NCBI RefSeq assembly: GCF_020215665.1
Contig: NZ_CP084061.1
Location: 3,952,501 to 4,016,500, forward strand
DNA: 64,000 bases
Direction: 5' to 3'
Origin: Blautia parvula
GTDB lineage: Bacteria; Bacillota; Clostridia; Lachnospirales; Lachnospiraceae
Positions 45,271 to 54,761 of this stretch are shown piece by piece. Within the stretch, counting starts at the first letter, position 1. Every line of letters starts with the position of its first letter. A program made the position numbers and the translations under genes. The notes below the pieces were generated by a model. The model was given only the letters and a program-made list of their open reading frames with translations. It made no database searches and had not been told where the DNA came from.

Positions 45271-47505
45271 CTACTCCTTTCCCCTGCAACACTCATAGGC
45301 TTTGATTTGCCCGATTTGCGAGATACCGGCCCAAACCGCCAAAATCGCCGCCCCTAAAATGACAATCGGTATGCCAGCCATCACTTGCCCCCAGTTTATA
45401 ACAAAACGAAAACTGTCCGCACCTAAAGACTTCAAAACCATCCCGCACAAACTTTCCCCACACAGGTGGCCCAGGGTAAGCCCGGCCACGATGCCTAATA
45501 CAGCAGGCACAAGCCCTTTTGTAAAATAGATGCGTTTTATTGTTCCGCTGGTAAAGCCCAGGGCTTTACGCAGAGAAATTGCATAACGCTCCCGCTCCAC
45601 AATGAGCCGCAGGAACAGCGTCAGCACCACGGCTGTGACCAGCACGGCGATCCCCCCTGCCACCCGCGATGCCAGCCGAAGCTGCACCAGTGTCTGTGCG
45701 TAAGTGTCTCGAACGTAGTCCTCAACGTCCGTCACATCTACACCCGTCCCACGATACTTTGCCATCCACTGTTCTTTATCTGTCGATTCTTCCAGAGAGG
45801 CATATAGGACACTCCAAATCACGGGAGCAGTATCAGGTCTGTTACGAATTTTCGCCGTTTTGCCGCCGTTCGTAATATCGGAATAAATACCGCAGACGGT
45901 GTAGCCTGACTTTTTTCCGTTTACATTTAAGTCCAGCGTATCACCGACAGACAGCTTCAATTCTTCCGCGTTCAAAGAGGACAGCGCGATCTCGTTTTCA
46001 CCCGTCGGTAGTATTCCGGCTGAGAAGCTGACAGGAAAAATACTATGGTCGCCTGTTTCCACCGTCAGATTGACCGTCCCGCCATCCGGCAGAGCAGCCG
46101 GATAAGAACAGGTCTGGAGGGTTGTATATTCTTTCACTTGTGGGTCTTGCCCCAACGCAGTGGCAATCTGAGCGGTCATACTGTCAATGTCTTTGATCTG
46201 CCGGACGTCAATACGGATTTCCGCGCTGCCAATTCCCATATAGGTTACAAACTTCGGAGAGGAAACCGTGTTATAAAGGTTTTGCGGAACGAGCATCAAA
46301 AAGGTGCAGGCCGCTGTGACAAATCCAATCAGAAGATACTTCCCATATCCTTTATCGCCTCTCTGCATCTGGAACATTGCAGAGAGCGCAGATAATTTGT
46401 CCGTCTTTTTTAAGGAATGACGGATAGAGAGAAGAATGATACCCTCGGCCAGCAGTGCCGCCAGAAGAGCGGCAAGTGTTTTCCAAGTTCCTTGATCCGT
46501 CGTCCCGTATAGCTCCTGAAGTTGTCTAACAAGCGGCTTTTGAGGGATAGCCGCTGTCCCCAGCCCAATAAACGCACCACAGAGGGAGAACAGAAGATAT
46601 TTCGCAAAATAAAGACGTCTGATTTCTTTTCGTCCGATTCCAAGAGCTTTCAGCATTCCCACTTCTTTTCTGTCCCGCTCCATCTGTAAAGACAGGATGA
46701 AATGAATACAAAGCATGGAGATCAGCAGCACAATGATACTCATAAGAAAGATCACAAAAATCATTGTCCCATCGGATAGTGCGTTCATCATGCGAACCAG
46801 AGGTCGGGTGATGGTCGGACCATTAGCAGGAAGGCTGCTGGCGGTATAGGCTGTCTGAAAGATATTCATATCAGCCCCGTCCCGCAGCAGAAATTCAATC
46901 AGGTATTCTTCCTCACCCTGGCCGCGCAGCAGCGCATAATCTGCCGCGCTGACCAGAAAGCGTTTTGACGAAGCCATCATGGAGTTCATCTGCGCGTCCC
47001 GGATAAATCCCGCAACCGTAAGCGTCTGGCCGCCAATCGTCATGGTACTTCCTGCCGCCAAGCCATATCGGTCACGGTAGCAGATGGGGACATAGACCTC
47101 TCCCGGCAAAATCTGTGGGCACGCGCCATCCATGCCTAGCAGAAAGTCGAATCGTTCTCCCTGCACACAAAGCCCGTTGTCCTGAGTGCTGTCGATCAGG
47201 CTTTGACCGTCCAATGCGACATTGCTGTTATCCAGATTCAAGAAGCGGCATATTTGCCAATCCTGTACCTCTGCGCAGCTTTCAGCAAAGCGAGTAAATT
47301 CCGCCTCCTCTACTGCCCCGGTGTGCATCTGTATGAAGTCGGGGACACCGGCACTGTCCATCAAAGTGTTGATGGCTCCCAACAGATTACCACTAAGAAG
47401 CACCGTCAATGTCAGCAGCGCAGCGGAGATCGCCATGAAGAAAACCGTAGCGGTAGACATCAGCTTATTCTGTTTGACATCATTCCAAATCAATTTCTTT
47501 AGCAT
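45271..47505 (-). CDS. FtsX-type ABC transporter permease
   Basis: A 744-residue membrane protein with two FtsX domains. One N-terminal helix (about 18-40), an extracytoplasmic domain (about 45-240), three helices (about 250-350), a second helix-domain-three-helix repeat to the end. 'DRKEVGMLKALGIGRKEIRR' and 'ERYAISLRKALGFTSGTIKR' are the matching cytoplasmic coupling regions after each FtsX core. It forms a transporter with the downstream ATPase. Confidence 0.92.
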   Translation of the reverse strand: MLKKLIWNDVKQNKLMSTATVFFMAISAALLTLTVLLSGNLLGAINTLMDSAGVPDFIQMHTGAVEEAEFTRFAESCAEVQDWQICRFLNLDNSNVALDGQSLIDSTQDNGLCVQGERFDFLLGMDGACPQILPGEVYVPICYRDRYGLAAGSTMTIGGQTLTVAGFIRDAQMNSMMASSKRFLVSAADYALLRGQGEEEYLIEFLLRDGADMNIFQTAYTASSLPANGPTITRPLVRMMNALSDGTMIFVIFLMSIIVLLISMLCIHFILSLQMERDRKEVGMLKALGIGRKEIRRLYFAKYLLFSLCGAFIGLGTAAIPQKPLVRQLQELYGTTDQGTWKTLAALLAALLAEGIILLSIRHSLKKTDKLSALSAMFQMQRGDKGYGKYLLIGFVTAACTFLMLVPQNLYNTVSSPKFVTYMGIGSAEIRIDVRQIKDIDSMTAQIATALGQDPQVKEYTTLQTCSYPAALPDGGTVNLTVETGDHSIFPVSFSAGILPTGENEIALSSLNAEELKLSVGDTLDLNVNGKKSGYTVCGIYSDITNGGKTAKIRNRPDTAPVIWSVLYASLEESTDKEQWMAKYRGTGVDVTDVEDYVRDTYAQTLVQLRLASRVAGGIAVLVTAVVLTLFLRLIVERERYAISLRKALGFTSGTIKRIYFTKGLVPAVLGIVAGLTLGHLCGESLCGMVLKSLGADSFRFVINWGQVMAGIPIVILGAAILAVWAGISQIGQIKAYECCRGKE

Positions 47506-48740
47506 GACAACTTCCTTTCCAATGCCCTGACGCTTTTCATGGAACCCAGCAGCAGGGCCGTTAGGCTGAGCAGTCCGCCCGCCACCATAACGACGCTGGC
47601 AGCGCCCCGTCCCACACTGAGCCGGAACAATGCCGCCGTCCCGTCAGCCGCTGCACCCGCCGCACCATAGGCCACTACATACCCAATCTGCGATAAAAAT
47701 CCGATCACACCCCAGGCCCGCCCCTGTAGTTCGTCCGGGATGTTGGTTCTGACCAGATAATCCAGACAGTTGTTGGCAAACGGCAGGGTGGCAAAAAACA
47801 GGAAACCAAACAGACATATCAGATAGATATTCTCCCAAACGCCAAATCCGATCATACCGATCCCAGCCAGAAACAGGGACACACTCAAGACTTTGACATA
47901 TCCCCGCTTAATGCCTTTCGCACCTAAAAACAGGCTGGATACCAGCATCCCGCAGGCACAGACGGTTTCCCCAACACCCAGTGTGGCGCTGTCCGCAAAA
48001 TCAAGGATCATGGGCTGGGCCAGAGTTTGGAAGGTTCCCATAAAACAGGTCATAACTGCGGAAATCGCAATCAAAACAGAAATACCCCGATTGCCCGCTA
48101 TTGCACTCCAGCCCTGACGCAGACTTTCTCCAAAGGAAGGCTTATCCCAGGCTTTCTTTCTGGCGATCTCCTTCCGCACCACCGCGGCGCCAATCACGGT
48201 AGGGAAAAAAGTGCAAATGTCAATCACCAGCAACAGCTTAATGTCACTGACCGCCAGTAGCCCACCAGCCAGGATAGGAGAGATCAAATACCTTGCACTT
48301 CCGGCAATACTCACCATGCCGCTGGCTTTGGAATATTCCTCACTGGTCAGGAGATCCGTCACAGTCGCTCGATAGGACGGTTCCAGCAGAGCGGAGAAGG
48401 TAGAGCTGATGAAAACGCCGACACATATCTGCCAGAGAGCCGCTTCGCCATTCATCATGCACAGCAGTATATAAAAAATACCAAATGCCGAACACCCATC
48501 CCCGACCATCATAAGCAGCCGCCTGTCATAACGATCTGCCAGTACGCCAGCCGGGACACTGAGCAGCAGAGTTGGCAGGAAAGCCAACAGTGTAACCAGC
48601 GCCATACTTCCTGCACTCCCTGTCTGCTTGAACACATAAACGCCCAGCCCAAAACTTGTCAGTCCTCCGCCAATGGCCGAGATAAATTCGCCTGCCCACA
48701 ACAGCATAAATTTTGAAAAATTGCTTTTCTTGTTTTTCAT
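47499..48740 (-). CDS. MFS transporter (macrolide-efflux-like)
   Basis: A 413-residue membrane protein with twelve helices: 'FISAIGGGLTSFGLGVYVF' at the start and 'AGVLADRYDRRLLM' (motif A). It resembles MefA/MdtG-type exporters. It overlaps the ABC permease gene by 7 nt, and a TetR operator lies directly in front of it, so it is the first gene of an MFS - permease - ATPase operon likely inducible by an exported drug or peptide. Confidence 0.9.
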   Translation of the reverse strand: MKNKKSNFSKFMLLWAGEFISAIGGGLTSFGLGVYVFKQTGSAGSMALVTLLAFLPTLLLSVPAGVLADRYDRRLLMMVGDGCSAFGIFYILLCMMNGEAALWQICVGVFISSTFSALLEPSYRATVTDLLTSEEYSKASGMVSIAGSARYLISPILAGGLLAVSDIKLLLVIDICTFFPTVIGAAVVRKEIARKKAWDKPSFGESLRQGWSAIAGNRGISVLIAISAVMTCFMGTFQTLAQPMILDFADSATLGVGETVCACGMLVSSLFLGAKGIKRGYVKVLSVSLFLAGIGMIGFGVWENIYLICLFGFLFFATLPFANNCLDYLVRTNIPDELQGRAWGVIGFLSQIGYVVAYGAAGAAADGTAALFRLSVGRGAASVVMVAGGLLSLTALLLGSMKSVRALERKLSC

Positions 48741-48760
48741 TTTCTTAATCCTCCACGAAA

Positions 48761-48785
48761 TATAGACCGTCTGCCTGTCGGTATA
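48761..48785. promoter_or_regulatory. TetR operator in front of the MFS gene
   Basis: TATAGACCG-N7-CGGTATA imperfect palindrome with the core ACCGTCTGCCTGTCGGT. It sits 21 nt upstream of the MFS start and shares its core with the site upstream of the TetR gene. Confidence 0.75.
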
Positions 48786-48826
48786 TAGATTGAAAATAAA
48801 GGAACCATCCTGTTCCTCTATTTTCG

Positions 48827-49465
48827 CTATTTTTGCTGGTCGTTTTGAAATATGGGGAGAATAGCAGCCTGCATACTTCCCCGTTCCATCCCCAATAATC
48901 GCTCCAAATTATAAATAAAGGCTGTAACCTTTTGTTGTCGCTCGTCCTCGCTATACTGCATCAGGTCATCGAATACGGCGTTGGAATACAACAGCGTCAT
49001 TTCCGCCACCTCCGCTGGAAAGTCTGTCTGGCAGATTCCCTGGGCGATTCCTTCTTCAATCAAGCTTGTGATGAGGGGATTGATTCCGGTCAGCAGTCCA
49101 ATCTGCATTTTCTGATGGAGCAGCGCATTCTGCGGTTTATGAACCTGATCCATGACTTCCTGTCCGAGATTTCCATCTACATTTAATGCCATCATCATCA
49201 TAGTTAACCGCTGCAATACGGGTATGTCTTTTTGGTTGAAAATGTCTGCCGCCTTTTTTATGAGTTGCCTCGACATCCGCTCGATCATGGCATCCAGAAT
49301 ATCTTCTTTTGACTTAAAATGATAGTACAGCGTTCCCCTTGCAATTCCAATCTCATTCAAAATATCATTTGTACTGGTGTTATCGAAGCCTTTTGTTCCA
49401 AATAACCGCTCTGCCACATCCAAAATTTCATTTTTGCGTTCTTCCGCTTCTTTGACAATCCGCAT
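48827..49465 (-). CDS. TetR-family repressor of the MFS/ABC operon
   Basis: A 212-residue regulator: TetR HTH at about 10-56 ('FGTKGFDNTSTNDILNEIGI', 'RGTLYYHFKSKE') and a ligand-binding C-terminal domain with 'VMDQVHKPQNALLHQKMQ'. It is encoded immediately before the MFS - ABC genes in the same orientation. Two related operators, one before itself and one before the MFS gene, support its control of both. Confidence 0.92.
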   Translation of the reverse strand: MRIVKEAEERKNEILDVAERLFGTKGFDNTSTNDILNEIGIARGTLYYHFKSKEDILDAMIERMSRQLIKKAADIFNQKDIPVLQRLTMMMMALNVDGNLGQEVMDQVHKPQNALLHQKMQIGLLTGINPLITSLIEEGIAQGICQTDFPAEVAEMTLLYSNAVFDDLMQYSEDERQQKVTAFIYNLERLLGMERGSMQAAILPIFQNDQQK

Positions 49466-49487
49466 TTTGTCACCATCCCTTATTCAT

Positions 49488-49510
49488 TAAACCGACTGTC
49501 TGTCAGTATT
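49488..49510. promoter_or_regulatory. TetR autoregulatory operator
   Basis: AAACCGACTGTCTGTCAGTATT has the pattern ACCGAC-N5-GTCAGT and matches the operator at 48761-48785 (shared ACCG-n-CTG-n-CTGTC-n-GTA). It starts 23 nt upstream of the TetR ATG. Confidence 0.7.
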
Positions 49511-49675
49511 GTATCATAGAAAAAGTAAAAAAGTAAGTAGGGTACGTCAATTTTCGCAGAATGATCAAAAAAAATTCGTCCAATTATCACTTTTTGATTT
49601 TTATTTTTAAGAGTTCAGAACAGACACTGGGGCACACACAAACGAGTAGCCTTGCTACTTCACAATCTAACTACA

Positions 49676-49727
49676 TAAAAATAAAGGTTTGCAGCCACAA
49701 CAATGTGTGCCGAAAGCCTTTATTTAG
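49676..49727 (-). terminator. Terminator of the van operon
   Basis: AAATAAAGGC and CCTTTATTT pair at the ends of a ~50-nt hairpin (further inner pairing around GCACACATTGTTGTG), followed on the minus strand by TTTTTATG. It lies about 70 nt after the vanX stop. Confidence 0.75.
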
Positions 49728-49794
49728 GGTGTTTCTATGGATTTTTATTCCTGCCCTTTGTACAACTTGCAATTTTCATTTCTTCAAGTTCTCA

Positions 49795-50403
49795 CTAGGC
49801 AATGCAAAAATCAAAATATGTATCCGGGTATGGCTCGTCCGCCAAGACGTAATGCCACCATTCATAACGATAGGCTTCAAATCCGCTGCTCTCCATGATA
49901 TAACGCAAGCACTGCCGGTTTTTTGATTCTTCTTCGCTCAGACCGCTTGCGGCATGGTGTGACCGTTCATCCATAAAGTCAAAATCTCCGCCCATAGGAA
50001 CAAGCATACCGCTATTCAAATGAAAAATTGTAAGGTCAACCGTACTTCCACGGCTGTGGCTGGATTGTGAGGCCACATACCCCTTCGCAACCATCTCATT
50101 CCTTTTGATATTTGGATAGTAACGCTTTTTCGTCAGATTGTCTTCCGGTTGGGAAGCCCAATTCAGAAAACAATCCACTGCGCACTGGGGGCGATAGCCG
50201 TCCCATAAGAGCAAACCATATCCCAGTTTCTCCGCCATCTTCTGAGCCTTACGCAAAGCAACTCCCAGCTCCTTCGTTCCCATAACACGGTTTACCATGT
50301 ATCCGTCTACCGGTTTCCCGGTGAAATTGTCCCATGTGGCATATTTAGCATCCCATCGGATTCCGGGAATCATTTCATCTAAAAAGGCAAAGTTCTTTTT
50401 CAT
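49795..50403 (-). CDS. vanX: VanX D-alanyl-D-alanine dipeptidase
   Basis: A 202-residue zinc dipeptidase, the family's exact length. Zinc and catalytic residues are in 'SQSSHSRGSTVDLT' (His, Asp) and 'YEWWHYVL' (Glu, His); 'LLLWDGYRPQ' has the conserved Arg. It hydrolyses cytoplasmic D-Ala-D-Ala so that only the D-Ala-D-Lac depsipeptide enters peptidoglycan precursors. Last gene of the operon, 5 nt after the ligase stop. Confidence 0.96.
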   Translation of the reverse strand: MKKNFAFLDEMIPGIRWDAKYATWDNFTGKPVDGYMVNRVMGTKELGVALRKAQKMAEKLGYGLLLWDGYRPQCAVDCFLNWASQPEDNLTKKRYYPNIKRNEMVAKGYVASQSSHSRGSTVDLTIFHLNSGMLVPMGGDFDFMDERSHHAASGLSEEESKNRQCLRYIMESSGFEAYRYEWWHYVLADEPYPDTYFDFCIA

Positions 50404-50408
50404 GGCAG

Positions 50409-51440
50409 TTACCTCCTAAGTGAAAGTTCAATCAAGCGATCCAGTATTTCAGTAAGCGTAAAACCGGCTGCTGTCATCATGCGGGGATAGCGGCTGTAGG
50501 AAGTAAAACCCGGCATGGTATTCACTTCATTCAACACAATGCAGCCGTCCTCCCGCAAAAACAGGTCAATGCGGGCCAATCCTCGGCAGCCAAGTATCCG
50601 GTAAATCTTCATTGCTGTTTTCTGAATCCGTTCTCTTACCTCATCCGGTAAGGCGGCTGGAACTCGGATGACTGCATTTTCAGATCCCTTCTCCGGCTGT
50701 GCTTCCTGATGAATCTTAAAAAAGCCGTGTCTCAGCTCAATCTGATCCACCTCGCCAGCCATGAGATCATTTTCGTTTCCCAGTATGGCGCAGCCTACCT
50801 CACTCCCGGTAACGGCCTCTTCAATCAAAATCTTGCTGTCATATTTTCTTGCATCTTCGATCGCTGCCTGCAGTTCTTCTGCCCTGCATACCTTGTTTAC
50901 GCCAAAGGATGAGCCGGAACGGGCAGGCTTTACAAAGACGGGATATACGAAATCCTCCGTTTCCAGGCGATCCCCCTCCTGAAGGATCCGGAACCCAGGC
51001 ACAGCGATACCCTCATTTTTCACAACGGTATATGCAAGCGCCTTATCCATGCAGATTACGGAGCTTTGAATATCGCATCCCACATACGGAATGCCTGACA
51101 ATTCAAGCAAGCCTTGTATGGAGCCATCCTCGCCAAACTTGCCATGAATCATCGGTAATACCACATCCACAGGCTGGATTTCATACCCTTTGTCTTTTTG
51201 TATCAGCAGACCATGCGTATTTCTGTCCGGCGAAAAAACAACCGGATCCCCCGCATATTGTTCCCACTCCAAACAAGGTTTTTCACACATCTTCCAAATG
51301 CCGGATTTTGTGATTCCAATATAATAAGGCTGATATTTTTTTGTATCTATGTTTGTGGCTATCTCCATCGCAGATTTTATCGAAACATTATGTTCCTCTG
51401 AACAGCCCCCAAACAGAACTGCAACTTTAATCTTAAACAT
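50409..51440 (-). CDS. vanD: VanD-type D-alanine--D-lactate ligase
   Basis: A 343-residue ATP-grasp ligase. 'VAVLFGGCSEEHNVS', 'YVGCDIQSSVICMDKALAY', 'FVKPARSGSSFGVNKV' and 'LNEVNTMPGFTSYSRYP' are those of the VanA/B/D lactate-ligase group. The overall wording is closest, from memory, to VanD; length 343 also fits. Start at 51440 (AAAGGAG, 8 nt) is chosen over 51458. It joins D-Ala to D-lactate from VanH, giving precursors with low vancomycin affinity. Overlaps vanH by 8 nt. Confidence 0.93.
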   Translation of the reverse strand: MFKIKVAVLFGGCSEEHNVSIKSAMEIATNIDTKKYQPYYIGITKSGIWKMCEKPCLEWEQYAGDPVVFSPDRNTHGLLIQKDKGYEIQPVDVVLPMIHGKFGEDGSIQGLLELSGIPYVGCDIQSSVICMDKALAYTVVKNEGIAVPGFRILQEGDRLETEDFVYPVFVKPARSGSSFGVNKVCRAEELQAAIEDARKYDSKILIEEAVTGSEVGCAILGNENDLMAGEVDQIELRHGFFKIHQEAQPEKGSENAVIRVPAALPDEVRERIQKTAMKIYRILGCRGLARIDLFLREDGCIVLNEVNTMPGFTSYSRYPRMMTAAGFTLTEILDRLIELSLRR

Positions 51441-52404
51441 TTCCCAGACTCCTTTCAAAATTCAAACAATTTCTAATGGTATTTCTAACCGTGTCAACCA
51501 ACACCCGCTCCGTGTGATAGGCTGTGTGCGGCGTAACAATGACATTCGGCATTCCCTGCAGGACCGATAGGAAAGGATGCTCTATTCTTCTTTGGGTGCA
51601 GTCATGGTAAAAGATACCTTCTTCGCCTTCCAAAACATCCAGGGCGGCGCCGCCGATTTTCTGTCCTTTTAATGCTTCTACCAATGCTGCGGTATCCACT
51701 AAAGCGCCCCGCCCTGTATTGATCAGAAGCGCCTCCTGTTTCATCATTTCCAGCTCTTCATAGCCAATCATATGACGGGTATCCTCCGCCAACGGAATAT
51801 GCAGTGTAACAATGTCACTTTTTTCCAGCAGCTCATGAAACGAAACATAGTCCGCTCCTGTTTTTTGATTTCGGTCATACGCCAATACCTTACAGCCGAA
51901 TCCCCTCAGGCGTTCCATGACTGCCTGTCCGATTCGCCCAGTTCCTAACACACCGACGGTCATATCCCGCAGTTCTTTTCCGCGCAGGTCATTCAGGCAA
52001 TAATTCTGCCTCTGGGTTTCACGCAGAATCGACTTTGTGCCGCGCATCAGCATAAGCATCAGCATGACGGTATAATCGGCCACACTTCCCGGCGAGTATT
52101 CTACTGTGCCAACAACCATACCCAGCAACCCGGCTGCCTGTATATCAATATGGTTAAAGCCAATGCTCCGGGTACTGATATACTTTACCCCTGCATTTTT
52201 TAGTGCAAGAAGAATCGGTTCTGATAGCTCCGCTTTATGGCTTACACTTACGCAGCAGCATCCAGCAGCTAATCCAGCATTGCTTTCTGATATAGAATCT
52301 TTTATGAGTGTGGCTGTAACACCAAGCTCATAAGAAATCTTTTGAAAGACCTCCATTTCGTCTGGCTCACATCCAAAAACAGTAATATCCATTTTTTTAT
52401 TCAT
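51433..52404 (-). CDS. vanH: VanH D-lactate dehydrogenase
   Basis: A 323-residue D-2-hydroxyacid dehydrogenase. NAD motif 'GVLGTGRIGQAV' (about 150), catalytic Arg in 'INTGRGALVDT', Glu in 'DVLEGEEG', His in 'TPHTAYHTE'. It reduces pyruvate to D-lactate, the substrate for the VanD ligase. Located between vanY and the ligase gene as in VanD-type operons. Confidence 0.95.
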   Translation of the reverse strand: MNKKMDITVFGCEPDEMEVFQKISYELGVTATLIKDSISESNAGLAAGCCCVSVSHKAELSEPILLALKNAGVKYISTRSIGFNHIDIQAAGLLGMVVGTVEYSPGSVADYTVMLMLMLMRGTKSILRETQRQNYCLNDLRGKELRDMTVGVLGTGRIGQAVMERLRGFGCKVLAYDRNQKTGADYVSFHELLEKSDIVTLHIPLAEDTRHMIGYEELEMMKQEALLINTGRGALVDTAALVEALKGQKIGGAALDVLEGEEGIFYHDCTQRRIEHPFLSVLQGMPNVIVTPHTAYHTERVLVDTVRNTIRNCLNFERSLGNV

Positions 52405-52423
52405 TCGTTTCCTCCTTCTCCTA

Positions 52424-53494
52424 TTACCGGGCTTTGATTTTATCTAAAATATCAACGCTGTCCTGAAACCTGCTTTCTTTCGTAGAGCCCATGACTACGC
52501 AGATATAGGTTTCTCCGTCAATCACTGCTGCGGAGACGACACATGCACCGCCAAGGCTGCTGGTCCCGGTTTTCAGACCGATCACCTCTGGACGGTAATA
52601 GGGACTGTTCGGATCGAGAAGTTCATTGGAATTGTTGTAAGTAACCTCTCTGCCATTCGGCCATCTTTCATATGACGTATTGCTCGCCACAATTTCTGAA
52701 ATAATGGGATTCTCCAAACATGCCTTTGCAATGATGGCAAGATCATAGGCCGTGGTATACTGTCCCTCGGCGTCATACCCATCCGGAACCACAAAATTCG
52801 AGTCTGTAACACCAATTGCCTTGGCCTTCTCATTTACCTTATCCATGAATATTTGAATGGCCTGCTGATTGGACAGGCTGTTATCACCCGCAATGGTCTT
52901 TCCGGTATTGACTGCAAGGGTATAAGCTGCATCATTGCCGGACGGAAGCATCAGGGCAATCAGAAGCTGCCTGACAGTCAGAGTATCGCCTTTCATAAGC
53001 CATGCTGTTGACGAATCACTATGGATCATTTCAATCTCCGCACCGACTCTCATCTCATCCTCCGGAGAACAATATTCAAGCACAGTCAACGCCGTAATCA
53101 TTTTGGCTGTACTGGCCGGCGCAATTCTGTCCGTGCCGTTTTTTTGATACAATAACGCATCGGTGTCTTTATTCACCACAATGGCATTTGCTGCTATGAT
53201 GTTCAGGTCAATCGCATTCGCCCGGTTGGATATGGCCGGCTCCGAAACTGGAGACTCCTCCTCACTCTGGTCGTCGGCCAGAAATGAATAGTCCTTGCCT
53301 GTCTTTATATTTTCTTTGGATGGAAGATCCAGATCTTTACTCTCTCTGAGAAAATACACAGTTCCAAAAATTACAGAGACTATGAGCAGACCGAGCATGG
53401 CACATGCAGCCCTGTAAAAAAGCAATTTTCTTTTTTGGTTTTTTCTACGATTCCTTTTGTCGTAGTTTCCATTATTATTTTGATATTCCATCAT
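52424..53494 (-). CDS. vanY: VanY(D)-type PBP-like D,D-carboxypeptidase
   Basis: A 356-residue membrane-anchored serine D,D-carboxypeptidase of the S11/PBP5 fold, not the zinc-type VanY of vanA and vanB. One N-terminal transmembrane helix (about 23-45), then 'PASTAKMITAL' (SxxK), 'LPSGNDAA' (SxN) and 'GLKTGTSSLGG' (KTG). It trims D-Ala-ended pentapeptides that escape VanX. A PBP-like VanY is diagnostic of VanD-type clusters. The ATG at 53494 (AAAGGAG upstream) is preferred to 53578. Confidence 0.93.
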   Translation of the reverse strand: MMEYQNNNGNYDKRNRRKNQKRKLLFYRAACAMLGLLIVSVIFGTVYFLRESKDLDLPSKENIKTGKDYSFLADDQSEEESPVSEPAISNRANAIDLNIIAANAIVVNKDTDALLYQKNGTDRIAPASTAKMITALTVLEYCSPEDEMRVGAEIEMIHSDSSTAWLMKGDTLTVRQLLIALMLPSGNDAAYTLAVNTGKTIAGDNSLSNQQAIQIFMDKVNEKAKAIGVTDSNFVVPDGYDAEGQYTTAYDLAIIAKACLENPIISEIVASNTSYERWPNGREVTYNNSNELLDPNSPYYRPEVIGLKTGTSSLGGACVVSAAVIDGETYICVVMGSTKESRFQDSVDILDKIKAR

Positions 53495-53517
53495 CACCCT
53501 GAACTCCTTTCTGAAAG

Positions 53518-53568
53518 CAAAAAAATCGCCCCTCCTGATATAAAGCATATCAGAATGGAGCGATTTAT
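53518..53568 (-). terminator. Hairpin with U-tract in the vanY leader (attenuator-like)
   Basis: Minus strand: AAATCGCTCC ... GGGGCGATTT outer stem, CTGATAT-GCTTT-ATATCAG inner stem, then TTTTTTTG. It lies after the vanS stop, downstream of the probable vanYHDX promoter, and 24 nt before the vanY start. Confidence 0.8.
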
Positions 53569-53579
53569 TTTTTCGCATT

Positions 53580-53633
53580 ATTTTATGGATAACACACGGT
53601 TTATCTCGGAATTTCTTACGATTTTCCTACGGT
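53580..53633 (-). promoter_or_regulatory. vanYHDX promoter with two adjacent VanR boxes
   Basis: On the minus strand CCGTAGGAAAA (53633-53622) and TCGTAAGAAATT (53621-53610) match the known 12-bp VanR box TCGTANGAAATT. They are followed by a poor -35 (CGAGAT, 53608-53603) and a -10 TAAAAT (53585-53580), 17 nt apart, typical of activator-dependent promoters. The boxes overlap the end of vanS. Confidence 0.8.
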
Positions 53634-54761
53634 GGGCAATGTAACCTCAAAACAGGTGATACCGTTTTCGCTGCGGGCAGTGATCTGTCCATGGTGCAGT
53701 TCCACAATCTCTTTTGCAATCGCAAGTCCCAGACCGGCTCCGCCGGTGCTTGAGCTTCGTGACACATCCAGGCGATAAAACTGCTCAAAGATTCTTTCCA
53801 ATCTCTCCTCGGGGATCGTATCCCCTTCATTTATGACTTGGATGAGCACATGGTCTTCTGTCTGCCTGGCTTTCACTTGAATGGTGGTGTTCTCATAACA
53901 GTAGCTGACGGCATTTCTCAGCAGATTATCGAACACTCTCTGCAGTTTGTTGGCATCACAGGACAGCATCATGTCCGGCTGAACATCAAATTCACATTTG
54001 AGATTTTTTCCGGCCAGCATCGGCTTAAACTCATGCCCCAGCTGTTCCAGCATCATCGTCAGATTGATTTTGCTGTACACAAGCGTGATGTTTGAAAGGT
54101 TAAACCTTGTAATTTCAAAAAACTCATTGATCAGTTCTTCCAGACGCTCAGCCTTATCCAGCGAAATGGTCAGATATTTTTCCCGGAGTTCCTCGGAGAT
54201 TTGATTCTCATCCCTTAACAGGTTTAAATACCCTATAACCGATGAAAGCGGAGTCTTCAAGTCATGAGCCAGGTACATGACAAGGTCGTTTTTCCGCTGT
54301 TCCGCAAGCTCGGCGTCCGTTTTCCGTTTCGTCAGTGTATGCCGTATGGAATTGATTTTCCTTTCGGTCGAAGCCAGTTCCGGAGGCAGCTCAATATCGT
54401 TGGTATCTTCATTCACCAGGGTATCAATGCCCCGGTTGATCTCCTTAAAATATTTTGATATGCTGTCCAGAGAACGGCGGAAGATGATAAAAAACACACC
54501 CATGACTGCTATCAGGAAAAGCCATATCTCATACGCCTTAAAGGTTCTCAGATAAACAGCCACCGCCTCATCCCGATCATGATAGATAAAGCTGTCTAAA
54601 ATGGCTACCACCACATTTGCAAAATTATCTTTTAAGACGAACAGATAAACCACCGCTATAATCAGAATGGAGCACGCCATCATCAGAAGTATTTTAACGG
54701 ACAGTCTGTTTTTAAAAAGTAAATAGTCATCTTCATGACTGGTCTTGTTTTTATTATTCAA
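53616..54761 (-). CDS. vanS: VanS sensor histidine kinase
   Basis: A 381-residue membrane kinase with two transmembrane helices (about 26-46 and 80-101), HAMP region, DHp motif 'YLAHDLKTPLSSVIGYL' (His about 175), N-box 'DNLLRNAVSYCY', and ATP lid 'GAGLGLAIAKEIVE'. It phosphorylates or dephosphorylates VanR in response to glycopeptides. Start overlaps the vanR stop by 8 nt. VanD strains often carry inactive VanS; no disruption is visible here. Confidence 0.94.
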   Translation of the reverse strand: MNNKNKTSHEDDYLLFKNRLSVKILLMMACSILIIAVVYLFVLKDNFANVVVAILDSFIYHDRDEAVAVYLRTFKAYEIWLFLIAVMGVFFIIFRRSLDSISKYFKEINRGIDTLVNEDTNDIELPPELASTERKINSIRHTLTKRKTDAELAEQRKNDLVMYLAHDLKTPLSSVIGYLNLLRDENQISEELREKYLTISLDKAERLEELINEFFEITRFNLSNITLVYSKINLTMMLEQLGHEFKPMLAGKNLKCEFDVQPDMMLSCDANKLQRVFDNLLRNAVSYCYENTTIQVKARQTEDHVLIQVINEGDTIPEERLERIFEQFYRLDVSRSSSTGGAGLGLAIAKEIVELHHGQITARSENGITCFEVTLPTVGKS

